DNA of 64,000 bases from Cercis canadensis (taxonomy: Eukaryota; Streptophyta; Magnoliopsida; Fabales; Fabaceae): the NCBI GenBank assembly GCA_003255065.1, contig QAOA01005801.1, positions 902,367-966,366 of the forward strand, given 5' to 3'. Every line of letters begins with the position of its first letter. The stretch's first letter is position 1. The notes under the pieces are model-generated. The model was given only the letters and a program-made list of their open reading frames with translations. It did no database searches and was not told the origin of the DNA. Shown here one piece after another: positions 22,961 through 36,129 of the stretch. The position numbers were made by a program, and so were the translations under genes.

Positions 22961-23944
22961 AGATCTGCAGCTTCATTTTTTGCCCCATTCACTCCTCATC
23001 TAGCAATGTGTCTGCAGTTACTTCAAAAGAGATTCTTGCATTCCATTGATGATTCTGATTGGATTATTATTTGATACGAACTGTAGTAATACTATGTGTT
23101 ACAATTTGTATCTCTAGAGCAATTTTTTGTGAACATTTTCTTTTGAAATATTGAATCCTCTATGGGTTGTATGACTGGGCTGAAACTCAAATAAATTTGA
23201 AGAATCATATTTCAGTTTTTTCGTTGTTGTTCAACTAGATTTCTCTTTGATTGCTTTCTTTCTTGTGATTCAACGAGGAGCTTTCTTTGGGAAACAAGAA
23301 AATAAAAAGAAAAGGAATGAAAGTGGATCATTGTTTTGCTCATGGCCTGAGATGATTCTGATAGCCAGACACTGAAGATGACAGACAGAATGAAAATGAT
23401 ATAATAGTAACTTACTATGTAAAACAATTATTTTTGACGAGCTAGCAATTTATATGAAGCTCAATGATTAAGGTTGATACGAGGTCCTTTCTTTTTGTCC
23501 TAAATTAGTTGTTTCTTTGTTGTGTTTTTCTCTTGGGCCATAGTTGGTCTTTTTGTTGGAATTTAACCCCCTAAACGGTTTGAAGCTTCTTGTATTATCT
23601 AAACGACAATGCATTGTCAAGGTAAATACTAAATAGGGTAAATCGCCAAAAGATTTGGTCATGCATTAGAGACATCAACAGCCGTTTCCATTCCATATGG
23701 CAGTGGCCAGTGAGAGATAAAACGGTAAGCGTTTCTTGGACTAATAAGCACTAACGACACATATTGGACTGTAGTTCAATGCGGTGCACATTACCCAAAA
23801 CGATCCCTTACTTGTAAATTGAGATTTTATTCTCGACTGAACTTTTTTTTTTAATTAATATTCCACATTTTACTACACCTAGGCGTCCCCTGATGACAGC
23901 GTCACTGCCACTGGTTTCTTCTCAATTCATGCTGTAACACACCT
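22961..23944. other. 3' UTR of SAR1 copy A and intergenic spacer
   Basis: An AATAAA at 23190-23195 probably ends the copy A transcript. The remaining spacer is AT-rich without a recognisable gene and grades into the copy B promoter from about 23880. Confidence 0.5.
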
Positions 23945-23955
23945 ATGACGCGTAC
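23945..23955 (+). promoter_or_regulatory. Near-perfect ER-stress element (pUPRE-II-like) before SAR1 copy B
   Basis: ATGACGCGTAC matches 11 of 12 bases of the plant unfolded-protein-response element pUPRE-II (GATGACGCGTAC), which is bound by bZIP60/bZIP50-type factors; only the first base differs. It lies about 105 bp upstream of a TATA-like box and about 400 bp upstream of the start codon. CCAAT follows within 10 bp. COPII genes including SAR1 are known ER-stress targets in plants. Confidence 0.6.
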
Positions 23956-24060
23956 TAACCAATCAAATTCTTACATGTGGCATTCAGCTAATAACCGGGT
24001 AAACAGGTCAGCGTTCTTCGTCTGCCACCTACCCACGTAGCCACAGTGAGTGTTTACACA

Positions 24061-24069
24061 TTTATATAG
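24061..24069 (+). promoter_or_regulatory. TATA-like box of SAR1 copy B
   Basis: TTTATATAG lies about 285 bp before the copy B start codon, with the leader downstream rich in CT. This would put transcription start near 24095. Confidence 0.5.
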
Positions 24070-24348
24070 CGCACGCGATTCACCAACTACGTCTCCTTCA
24101 CTGGCCTAAGTTCACACGACGAATATAAATTCCGAAAAATCTTTCAAAAAAAATTAACGTGGTGTTTAGTTTTCTGGTTCTCTTTGTTGATTCTTTGTTC
24201 CCTTCCTCTCGTACAGTTTATCTTTCCACATCGCTGGTGGGATTTTCTGGCGAGCTCGTCGGTGCTCTTGCGGCCAAGTATTCTCCAGCTGAGTTTTGGT
24301 GAAAAGTTAGAATATTTCTGAGTGAAACAGCGAATTCCTCGAGGAATT

Positions 24349-26255
24349 ATGTTTATCGTTGATTGGTTTTATGGAATTCTGGCATCGCTTGGTCTCTGGC
24401 AGAAGGAGGCGAAGATCTTATTTCTAGGGCTAGATAATGCTGGGAAGACTACTTTACTTCACATGCTGAAAGATGAGGTTGTATCTTATTTTGTTTTTGC
24501 GATTTCTGTTTCGTACAAATCAAAATTTTATCTTTTTTTATTTTTTGCCAACAATCAAGCGCCATTATCTGTGATTGGTACTCGTTCTTAAACTGAAACT
24601 AAGGTTTATTTGTGATATTTTCTTTTTCCCGTTTTGCAGAGATTAGTTCAGCATCAACCTACTCAATATCCGACCTCAGAGGAGTTGAGTATCGGGAAAA
24701 TAAAGTTCAAGGCTTTTGATTTGGGTGGACACCAGATTGCTCGCAGGGTCTGGAGGGACTATTACACCGAGGTGTGTATGAAGGAATGGTGTTATTGGTT
24801 TATGTTTTTATGTACAAGAATTTTTGAACTTGTTGCATTAGCTGTGTCAGTCTTTTCTCTAGCCGTAATATGTTTGATGGAAATGAAAGTTTTGATACTG
24901 TGATTGAGTAATTAAATTGATAATTCGAATTATGCTATTGAATTTTTCTTTTTGGTTCTAAATGCTAGCCAACTGTCTATAATCCATAGCCTCAGTCACC
25001 TCCCTCTTGTAATTCGTCATTTTTTGGCTGCCTGTTGTTTGACAGTAATTTGGGTTAGATGTGGATGTTACCTTAGATAGTTTTTGGTCTAAGTAGGGGA
25101 AATCAATTTTTTTCAGATTCTGTTTGATCTGTTTTAACTTGAGCATCATGAGTTCTGCTTATCCTTTTCCATCGAAATAGATATGAACGAAAATGTTATG
25201 TAATGTTCCTTATATGCTCGTTATGCTATTGGCACGTATGAATTTTTGCTTGTAAGCAGTATAGAGGATTCCACACTTTGGATTTACATATATCGCCAGC
25301 TCAGAGTCTGAGTTGACAGACCTTGAATTTGGGCAATTTAAATTGGTTTCTTTTTTATATTTAATGGCCATTGCCCCATGTTTATCGAGTCATCTTTAAA
25401 TTAGTACTAGACATCTGTTTATACTTAATGAATTGAAGCTATCTGAGTTTGGTCTCTGACTAGACCTTTTAGATATAAAACCTATACTAGACTTATCCTT
25501 GAATATGGCCTTTGTTAAATGAAAAATGTATTTCCCCTTTCAGAGAGGAACATTTATTGTTTTGATGAAACTCCAACCATCTTGAATACTTTCTATGGAA
25601 AGATATGTAATTTGTTTGGAAGAGTTGAGGGGAAAACACCTTGCTTTTAGTTTGGTTATTACCAAATTAATAGTCTTGATGTGGATTTGTGCTCACTTAT
25701 TTTATTCAGAAATATGGTTTCCTCAACTAGCAGTAATCATCTCAGATGTTAACCTTTGGTAGGTATTTTATTCTGTTCTTTCTTATGGCTTTTAATTCTA
25801 TTAATGTTTCTTTTACATGTTTACCTCATGCATAACTTGTTGCTTAGGACTTACTTTGAAGCCTAAATTTGTGCAATGAAAATTTCCAAGGACTTGCTTT
25901 GTGTTAAGCTAATTGTAAGTCTTGTTTCATGTAGGTGGATGCTGTAATCTACTTGGTTGATGCTTTTGATAAGGAAAGGTTTGCTGAGGCAAAGAGGGAG
26001 CTAGATGCTCTTCTTTCTGACGAGTCACTAGCAAATGTTCCTTTCCTTATCTTGGGGAACAAGATCGACATACCTTATGCTGCATCAGAGGACGAGCTAC
26101 GTTATCACATGGGGCTGACTAACTTCACTACGGGCAAGGGCAAGGTCAATCTGGCTGACTCCAACGTCCGTCCTCTGGAAGTTTTCATGTGCAGTATTGT
26201 CCGCAAGATGGGATATGGTGAAGGCTTTAGGTGGCTTTCTCAGTACATCAAATAG
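24349..26255 (+). CDS. SAR1B: Small GTPase SAR1 (COPII coat), copy B
   Basis: Exons 24349-24477, 24640-24771 and 25935-26255 join to 193 aa, with boundaries at the same codons as in copy A. It starts [17 protein letters not shown] and keeps [13 protein letters not shown] and NKID, so it should bind and hydrolyse GTP. Differences from copy A are mostly conservative; the clearest charge changes are AK to TE at the end of exon 2 and small swaps such as T/A, E/D and D/E near the C-terminus. An in-frame ATG at 24322 would add MKQRIPRGI, which would bury the amphipathic N-terminus, so I prefer 24349. The pair arose by tandem duplication or was retained from one. The promoter carries an ER-stress element not found in copy A's short upstream region. 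Confidence 0.96.
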
Positions 26256-26589
26256 GGAAGTGAATAGGCATAAGTGTGCTTAGTAGTTGTTGATTATCAT
26301 CCTGCTGACGATGCCCATTCTAATGTGTCTAGACTCTAGACATGCTGCCCATGTAAATTGAATACTTTCTCTTTATTTTTGGATAGGGGTTCATAAGCTT
26401 CTGTTGGGGGTCTCACTCAATTGCAGAACGATTCAGGGAATGTAGTTCTAATATTTTACTGAAATGGCTTCATGCATGTTTTTATAATTCGGTTTTCAAA
26501 GCAAGCCTTTTGTACCCAAAGGTAACTTGTGAGAATGAAATGAAATCAGGTGCCTTCTAGCTTACCGATGTAGAGTGGTCGGTGAGCTA

Positions 26590-28330
26590 ACCGGTTACCT
26601 TGCCTACGTGGCACTTGTTGTTTCTCACTTGGACAACAACAGTAAAATTGGTAACAATGGACGCACTTGCCATCTTGATAGACGGTTGTAATGGAATTTG
26701 GTTGCTTTCAATTATCAATTCCAAACAGAAAAAGAATGAACTGCTCTACCCTTCCATTCCAAATGTACAAGAACTTCCACTGTTCCACAAGCAAACCTTT
26801 TAGCCACCAGATTCGCTGGGAAATGAAATGAATGTATAATGTGAATAAAAACACTCTACTTACGAAATTTATAGGCATTAGAAGCATCCATCAAAACTAG
26901 TTTGGGAGCCAAATATCAGTTGTAGCGATGAATTTATGTATGAAGATATGGGAGCATTTGGCCCCTATAAAATAGAGTGTGTTTCTAGTGTTTTTTTTTT
27001 TTTTTTTTTTATNTTTTTTTTTTTTAATTGTTCATGTTATGGTGCAAATCATCTGTTTAGCTTCTTGTTTCCTTTACGACTCGTTATAGTGTGCAGTTTG
27101 CTTATTAGCCGATCTTAGATTGCTGATGTAATGCCATTGGGATTGGTTTAGCTGGTAATAATTGAACTACTTCAATTGTAAAACATAAGTTCGAATTTCA
27201 CTGCGAGCAATTCACCTTTAGTAGACAATCGATAAGTACCACTGTAAACTACTCATGTAATTCTTGGGTTTTATCTTTAATGATAATTACTCACCTATGA
27301 TAAAAAAAAAAAAAAGTGTACGAAGACTAATTAATATGATTATACATTTTAAACAGAAACTAAAAGTATTCTATAATTAATAAAAATCCATTTCCATATG
27401 AGTTATAAGATGAATGTGTTCCTTTTTGGTATTCCACATGGTACGGTCACAACAATTATAGGCTTAAAAACTTAGATATATAACTGTTTATAGATTTAAC
27501 AGCTTTAGTTTTTAAAAAAAAAATTATTTATAATTTTAATAAATATATTAACTGTTAAACAAATATTGTTGTTGAAAAAAAAGAGAAGATATTATAGCCT
27601 TGGCCGAAGACATAGCTAGTATAAGATGCTAATACATTAATTAATATCCCATACTTCTTTTGTCATTAGATAAAAAAATTTAGCACCTTTTTAGTTTAAA
27701 TTTTTGTTTCAAATTTTTATTTTTTAGAGTGTTCATTTTTGTGAATGCTTGTCAAATGGTTTAGTTAGGTCAAATATAAAACCCACTCTTCTGTAGTTAT
27801 GTCAAACTGTGCACATAATTCATCTAAAAGATTTTCCTTTATAGAGTTGACTAAACTTCAGCAAAGACCGTTCTTTTAATCGTTTTAACTTTTTATTTTA
27901 AGAAATAAAATACTAGTTCCCAACTTATAGATTCTTTAACAGAGTTTGGTGCCTTTTCTTTTTCCTGTAAACTAAAGACAGTGCTGTACAAAGAAGAATC
28001 CCTGTTTCGGTGTCCATTTTAGATTTCCCTTAAAAAACTTTAAATTCGATATTTTAAATTATTACATCCTTTCAAAATAAGATAAGTATTATAATTTATT
28101 TAATTTTAAAATTCATTCAAAAAAAAAAAAAAGCGATGCGCAGCTCAGTCACCATTGTAATTTAGTAAGTGTCGAGGCTTCAAATATACACTATGAATTT
28201 ACAAGATCCACTTACTATACAAAAAAAAAAAAAAAAAAAAGTCATAAACCCTGATAATACTCGTTTGGCACAGGAGCCTATATCCCAAAAATAAGAGCCT
28301 GTGTGGGAGCTTTTATTCTAAATTTGGGAC
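26590..28330. other. Intergenic; 3' ends of SAR1 copy B and CAMTA
   Basis: SAR1 copy B and CAMTA converge here. There is a poly-T tract with an N at 27013 (homopolymer gap), a SINE-like element and AT-rich DNA. I see no gene. Confidence 0.6.
27125..27315 (+). mobile_element. tRNA-derived SINE
   Basis: The head reads GGTTTAGCTGGTAATAATTG, resembling a box A, and AAGTTCGAATTTC about 45 bp later resembles box B. It ends in a poly(A) run at 27301-27315 after a TTAC-rich 3' region. Length and layout fit a plant SINE. Confidence 0.6.
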
Positions 28331-31300
28331 CTATCTCCTCAGTTCCATCTCAGTATCAGGATTTAGAAGCTCATCATATTCCAGCTGCACAAAGGAATTC
28401 CATGAGTAAATCAAAATGTACATGTAAAATCAAATAGTGGCAAAAATGAAGATTGAATGAATTTGTTACCTTTACTTGATTATGGGTCAACTTCATCCTC
28501 CTATACTCTTCTTGAGCTTTCTTAGAACGGAACATGGCCTGAACACGCACTACAGATCTCTCAACACGTTCTTCAGCTTGTTTCCTGCTGGTCTGGAAGA
28601 AGTCCTCCTCCGTATCACTTTCCTGCCTTTGATCTTCCATTTCTGGAACAGTTTTAACTTGTAGCCCACGGAAGCCTCTTCTCTTAAAACGCCAACGCAG
28701 GATTGCTTTTTCAAGCACTCCAACGGACCAAAGAATTTTACGATATTGCCTCCGCACTTGGAAACCCCGGAAAGCAGCCTGCAGTGTAACATATGAAGTC
28801 AGTCCTTCCCTATGTATACCCATGCTGCGAATAAAGGAAAAAAAAATTGAAACCAGCAATAACAGAGCAGGAAGTGTAGCTCTTACTTGAATTTTGATAA
28901 CCTGACGACGCATGTTGAGAAATTCTTTACGGGTCTTCCATGTACGGAAGGTATGCTGGATACGAGCAGCAGCAGCCATCATTTTCTTGCTCTCAAAGTT
29001 GCGAAAGGCATGTTGAATCTTCATTGCTGCAACTATTGCCCGTGCTTCAGCCTCAGGATTGCTAAACTGAACTGCTGTAGTTCGTAATTTTAGAGAGTGC
29101 TCCCTAAATGCAGCTTGTATGCGTGCCGCTGCCTCAGCAGCTGTCCGGTAAGCTGCCAACGTTTCCTTCAGATACAGCTGGTCCTCAGTGAGATTTTCAG
29201 AATTTGCTGGATCAGTTGACCTAGTTTCCAGTGTGCCACTGATATTTCCAGCTAAGCTCATGTCATTGAACTGCTCAATCAGAGACTTTTCTGAAAGATA
29301 TGCTGCTAAGCCATCATAACCCTTCATATAAGCCAAATCAGCAGCAGTACATCCACCAGGATTTTGTGGAGTAGGATCTGTGACCAAGTTTGGCCTTGCC
29401 CCAGCAGACAACAAAGTTGCAACCATTTTCTCCCTGCAGAGACAATTATTAAGTCAAATGAACAACTGAAAAGCTAACTAAAGTTCATCACAAGATTAAA
29501 TGGAAGAAATACATACATAAAATTATTACTAAATGGGCCAAATTCGGGCTATATTCATGGACATTTTAGATATGTCTGCTTATCTATAGGGAAAAAAGAA
29601 ATAGAAAAAGGCTTGAAGGGTTAAAGCAATGCAGAAAAATATGAGTCAATTTTGTTGGATCAAGGATAATTATTTAAACAAGAGTGTGTGTGTATAGAAC
29701 TGTACCTTCCACAATATGCTGCCCAATGAAGAGCTGTCCATCCAAATTTATCACGAAAATCCAGTGACAAGCCTGACCATGAAAAGAAGCAAACAGCCCA
29801 AGAATATCCCAAAATTGCGCACAAATGGATTACACCTTGACCTTGAGCATCATATTCAGTAGTCTTAGAGCCTAAGACAATCCTTTCCAACAGCCATTCC
29901 TTTAGTCTGTTTTTCAATGCAATTTCAAACAAGGCATCTTTTGTTTGTGGAAATGGAGTTTTGTTGTCTTCAATTGACTTGATCAAGAGTTGCCAACTTT
30001 TGGAAATATAAGAGGTTTTGAAGGCAAATTGCTTAGCTGCCTTAAGTGCATTAGATGATACTTTACTAGAGAGAATGTCAAGGCTCTTTTGGGTAGCAAA
30101 GAGCAAATAAGTGAGTCTGATCTGAAGTCGAAACTCTTCCCAATTGTACTTCTCTTCTAAAGAAGCTGTGGGGTCATGCAAAACAGGAGTGCGATACTCA
30201 AAATTAACAACTTGGCTAATGGGCTTATGGCCATCCAAGCTCATATAGAGATTCACGAATCCAGGGGAATGTGGTGATACCCAACATCGGTAGACCCCAA
30301 CCTGAACTATTTCTGTAGGAACACTTACATCACCACAGACGCACAATAGATTGGACTTTGCAAGGTGTAGATAGTCATCATGAAACAACCCAGTGACCAG
30401 GACCTACAAAAAGTAATGCAACTTCAGTAAGCCTAATAACAATTGCAAAATATATGATAGTAATAATGTAACTTGATCATATGCCAATTATTTACCATGT
30501 CAAATTTTAATTTACAATTTATGCACATGCATGTAGCTAGAGAGTACTACTCTTGATGCCAACTGAAAAGGCATTTATTTTTAAATAGAAAATGAAATAA
30601 AAATGCATTTTCCTTGTGTATTTTCAGTGCCCAAAATAAAAGAAATTGGAAATCAATAAAGAACCAAACTAATACATTCATTAGGAGATAAGATACAGTT
30701 ATAACAGAAAATAATTACTGCTAAGTAGATACATGAGAATAGCAAAAGGAAACCTTGGTTTTCTCAGTGGAAGATGCCCATCCAGGTGACACATCAGTGA
30801 TATTAAATGCTTGTTCTGGCAAAGAAGGTTGATGATGATCCACTACCAGAGAAGAATATTGTTCATGAACAGATGAAACATTGGATTCAATAGCTGACTC
30901 ATCCACAGAACATGGTGAATCAGACATGATGTGGTTCATCCACCTTCCAAAGCTGTCCTGATTTTGCAAACCATCATTGACCAAAGTTTCCAAGGAATCA
31001 ACACCACACATAGAGATAGGATGTCCCCTCTGCACATTTAGATTTACATGATTTTCCAATTTCTGAAGATCTGAACTTTCTTGAAAATTGTAAGGAGCAC
31101 TATTGCTCCCAACAATTGGCTCAGTTAAACTATTAAAAGAAGGAATTTCTACACAAGAATTGCTGGCTACCTGGAAAAATAAAATCCTATATATGTTACA
31201 GCAGCAGCTATTACAAACAAAGCATCACTAAAAGATAAAAGAAAAGAGAAAAGTGGGAAGAAACAGGATGCAACACAGCAAAAGAAAGTAGAATGTAGCT

Positions 31301-34300
31301 AGATTACAGATTGCAACCTTTGAGCATCTTACTTTGTTTAACATTTGAACACAAATGAAAGAAATATAAGATCTTACATTACTCAAACTGCCATTCAGTA
31401 AAGTTTGATTTTGTTGATCATAAGGTGGAACTTTGCCTGCAAAAACTTAAAATTAAAAAATCACAAGGTGCATTCCAGATAAACAACTAGTTCTGCTGGA
31501 AACACAATCAATTACCTCCATTAGGTGCAATAGAGGTGTTAAGATCATTTGAAACCACTAGGTCATCCCACTCAAGTGTATTAATCTCATGAAGTCTCAA
31601 TTCATGGCTTTGGACTGTTAGAGGGTCATTTCGATCTGTTTATCTCCAAAACAGAAAAAAGGGTTGAGAATATATACTTCGTCACAGAAAAACAACTCAA
31701 GTATACATGCATCAACAATAATAACCAGATATTAGTTGTAGACATACTATGAGTATATGCAGCCTCATAATGTACTTAGGCTTCATCAAGGAAAGATAAA
31801 AGGACAGAAAATGAGGTTAAGAGGAATTAAAATGTGCAATTTATAGAGAGATGCAGCTCGTCATTATGCACTTCACACGTTCATTCTTCTTAATTCACTC
31901 TCCTGCCTGTTTCCCAACAAATCCTTAAGACTATTTTTGGTGTTCAAAATTTCATGTATGTTTTAAAGAAATATAACAAGCTTTCAAATTGATGGCAATC
32001 TATATAATAACTTGAAAGAAGATTAAGGACAATTATCTAGAAGTTCTTTCTCACCACTAGCATATGCATCGTTGGTCCCAGAATCTAACTCTTCTGATAA
32101 AATCAATGGAGCCGTTGGATCAGAGGCAGAACTAGAATTTGAATAAACAGACGTGACTGGAGAACCTTGCACCTGTGTCAAAAGTAAACCATAATCCAAA
32201 GAGAGTTACAATGCCAAATTGTAATCATGCACAAGATTAATTAGTAAATGATGAATGCAAAACTAAGTTTGAGTTCATATTTAACTATAAACAGGTATTA
32301 AGTATCTTGCAGGAGGAGAGACTGAAGCATGAAATTTCTGCATTTATGAGATGTTGATGTTAGAACATGCAACTGTCTTCCTTACTAGAGTACTTTTTCA
32401 AGTATGTACCAAAAAAATAAGGATTACCAAAAGCTAAGAAAATGAAGAGACAGAAGAATTAGAGGACATTATATATTGCATAATATAAATAATAAGTAAA
32501 GTAGCAGCATAAGGAAGAGGCAACTTTTGAAAAGTTAACTCAATTCAGCAGTTCAAAAAATTTGGATTGTTTATAACAGCATACATAAGACTATACTTAG
32601 CAGTCATTAGAACAAGCTCTAAAATTATGACCAAGAGAAAAAAAAGAACAAGCTCAAAAATCAAACACATTATGGTAAATAACATTGTACATGCTGCCTC
32701 GAAAGAAGAAGAACTTGTGCAATAAATGCACAACAAAATGAAATCTCTAACCAAAGCAATCAAGAAAAGTGAAAACATGGTTGCTGTGATAAGATCAGTA
32801 AAACAAAGAAAATAAAGAACTTGTGTAAATTGTGGTGTATCCATACATGTTTGAATGCCCAAAACTCCATTCCTGATCTATCAATCACAAACTGACTAAT
32901 GACTTAATGCATGTTGGTAAAATATTCTATCAGCCAAAGAACATGGGACACCTTAATCATAGTTTGTGAGGCGAAATTAAACTTCTTTGAAAGAGAAAAT
33001 AAAGAAGATAGGGGAAAAGAAAATAGAAACAACCTCCTGTGTTTCACGATAATGAACAAGGACTATGTGTTCCAGACTCCTGAAAATAAAACAACAACAA
33101 TCATAAGTCACACTACTAATTGCACATTTCATTTGATTCAATGCATAACCAAAAAAGAAAAGCATCATTACTATATCAGAATTCAGAAGTGAGGACATTT
33201 AAAACAGGCTGGAACTGGGTCCTTAAGAATTAAACTAACTATAGATAAGCATACTTATCAAGCAGCCAATAACATCTGCGGACAAAGCTCGAGTTATCTT
33301 GGCCATGTGCATAGTATACATGTATCCTTTCTTCATTACCAACCTGATTGACAAAGAAAAAGATCCAGAGAGAATGTTAAAAATCAGATGTTGCAGACAT
33401 TAGTAATGATTTAATCCCGCATCAGAATCACTGACAAGAAAAACTGCAGGAAAAAGAGTAGATAATACAACATATGCAATATAATATTGCGATAAACTTA
33501 AGAGAAGAAACAGAGAATTCATTCGCCAAATATTACCCCAAAAGAAAGATTAAATGCTATTAAAATCATCGTACACAAACTTAAAGTTTAAGTATTATGA
33601 CTTATAAAACAAAGCAAGTACATCAAATAAATCAAGACTATCAAATTAATTACTTCAGTGCTTCTAGATCTAACAGAAGATGACATCTAAACCTTGTAAA
33701 CCAAAACTACCAACAATAAATATTCTACTTATAGAAGAAAGCTCATTGAAGACAGTATTATTAAAACTGGTAAAGTATAAATTGAATTCTAGGAAGCCTC
33801 AGTTTTTAAGATTTTGCATAACCTAATGCTTATAAGGGTAATTGCTGTGATCTCCATCATCTTTGTACAAAAAACTTTAATCTCCTAATGTAACCAAAAA
33901 AAAAAAAAAAANACTTTAATCACCTTCCCAGTCCTATACAAGAGGAAAAAAGAAAAAAAAAAGGAGAAGCATTCGGTCATCTTAAAATCATGGTAAATAT
34001 ACTCATATCACAGACATGAAAAAATATCCCCCTAAATGTATGGCATAGAAACTGATTTCAACATGCTACCACAAGATTTACACCCAAAGAAAATAAAATC
34101 CTCACTTTTAAGTGCTCGTGAGCTTCTTTAACAGTTTTCCCATCCTTTTTCTTTTTCCAGTTGTGCCCATCTTTCCGAAAGTTCCTAAGCATCTTGCGGT
34201 CAAATAATACAATAGTGCCACCTGTTTGACAAAAAAAAAGTATATAAATAATAATCATGATAATGATATAACAGTATCCTTGGTGATTTGACTTCAGATA

Positions 34301-35913
34301 ATACTTGATAAAGTGAAAACTTATTACTAAGATGCAAAATATTTAAGAAAATATGCTTCTCAGCTTTTCATCACTTGAAATGTATTATAACAAAGCTATG
34401 AATAATTAATACCAGAAATAATTTGCAGTATGACTTTATTTTGCTTCATTCATGATGCATATGTCCGAGTTATCTCAAAACACACGTTAGTTCAAGAAAT
34501 ATACAACGGAAGTTTAAAGAAACCATGAAATGATCAGCAGCAAAAATGTCATGTGAAAAGCCTTATAACCAGTGGGGAAAATGTTCTATAGAAATTGAAA
34601 AAAAGCAGCCACGAATATGATGATAAGCAGTTTCTACAAAAATGAATAGTAGATCAGCATGAAAAGTATGCATATTAATATTTACAATCATCAAGTTACA
34701 GCAAATAGCAATAAATGATTACTTTTGGGCAAATTCACTGGCTTGACATTGATGGTGAAATACTTGTAATTACAGAGTATGGCATGAATCTCATTGGGAC
34801 GAAGCCATCTGCTCCTTGCTTCCTCCATAATGTTCACAACATCCAGATCTGGTCCATATATAAGAAATTAATTCACATTGATCATTGATCAAGCATTTCG
34901 TAGTCCAGGTAAGATTTGCAGTGGAAAGAAAATATCAACAAAAGTACATATAGAAAATATAAATCGTCATCTTTCTTTCAAACCCATCTTAAAAAGTACA
35001 CGTTTGGAGGATCCATAATATACTATGCTGTTCAACCAAAAGTTAAGATTATTTATTCTGAAAAACCAACTTTTCATATCCAAAGATTTCAATTTTTCTT
35101 TCCTTTCATTATTTTTCTTTTGATAACCCTAACAAGAACTAATACTACTATGATATTATGATATCTCTTATGATTTAACAGATCTTGGGACCAACCAAAG
35201 TAAAATTAAAAAATCTGGCTTGAAGTAATCACACCTTGTTCGAACATCTTATGTTACTCACAGAAGAGATATTGTGATTCTAACACCATATTCCATATTC
35301 CTCACTTCACAAGGAACTTACAATTACTACATTTTAGACACTTTTCCTTAATACAAGAAAGAAAAAAAAATCTCAGCCTGATTTCTCTTTCCACTCATTG
35401 CTCTCAATGCAAATGCAAAACTAAAAATCATTGAAAACATTGCTCCAGTGTATTTCAGCTATGATGGAAGTACAACAACATCATTTCAACTACAAGGTAA
35501 AAGGGGTCAAACATTATCCCACTTAGTTCTGTTGGAAATTAAGAGCAAAGTGACTTCTTAAATAAATTAAGGAAATGACATAAAATCTAATATCCCATTG
35601 GCGTTTTGTAGAACCACCAGAAGTTCTTACTTGATCCTGGTGACATAATTCAAAACCAATCCCCCAACTCCTTTAATTTACGCAAGAAATTAGTTCTTGA
35701 AGCGAGCAAACCATAAACTAAATAGAATTTACATATCAAAATTAATTTCAACAAGGCTTTCGCCCAGTGAAAATCTTTCAAAATTGATAACTTGATGATG
35801 CTAGAAATAAACAAAAGGAGTCCCAGGAATCAACAAAATGTGTCGGTACCTTGCATTGTGTGGAATCCATGTATCTCAGAGCCCACGAGCAGCACCGTCA
35901 AGTTATTTGCCAT
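28331..35913 (-). CDS. CAMTA5: Calmodulin-binding transcription activator, CAMTA5/6 type
   Basis: Thirteen coding exons on the minus strand: 35913-35850, 34848-34723, 34221-34106, 33343-33255, 33079-33034, 32172-32055, 31635-31516, 31436-31378, 31170-30754, 30403-29706, 29433-28887, 28778-28470, 28384-28331. They join in frame to 920 aa, the normal CAMTA length. The CG-1 DNA-binding domain is at about 15-150 (RWLRPNEIHAILCNYKYF, then FDRKMLRNFRKDGHNWKKKK, which also serves as a nuclear signal); a TIG-like region starts exon 10, ankyrin repeats lie around 575-680 (GWTALHWAAYCGR), then several IQ motifs (ARIQAAFREH, MKIQHAFRNF, ARIQHTFRTW, IKIQAAFRGF) and the calmodulin-binding helix ILRWRFKRRGFRGLQV near 826-841. 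CAMTA factors bind CGCG-type sites and link calcium to stress responses. CG-1 wording is closest to CAMTA5/6 as I recall. A 5' UTR intron is likely at about 36122-35938. Confidence 0.95.
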
Positions 35914-36129
35914 AACAGAAACCTCTCAGAATTCCTAACACCTTTTTCTCAGCGATTAATCAAAAATTGCATAACTTAAGACCTTAAAACAAATCGAAAA
36001 ACGCATTAAACAAAGACAAAATCACAACGTAACCAAATAATCAATTTTTTATGAATTGTAACCAACAACTAGAAAATTCAACAGAGCAGTCAAAAAAAAA
36101 AAAAAAAAGGAGGAGGAATTTACCTGATT

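Noticed and set aside
24322..24348. Upstream in-frame ATG of SAR1 copy B as the true start
   Set aside because: SAR1 proteins begin with the amphipathic MF--DWFYG segment; a basic 9-residue extension would be atypical.
28131..28225. Possible SINE ending in poly(A)
   Set aside because: The box-B-like part is too decayed (GGCTTCAAATAT) and no box A could be placed.
28476..29087. Antisense frames across the CAMTA IQ and calmodulin-binding exons
   Set aside because: They are shadows of a strongly supported coding exon on the other strand.
32545..32862. 105-codon hydrophobic frame on the minus strand
   Set aside because: It lies in a CAMTA intron, is low in complexity and has no family resemblance.
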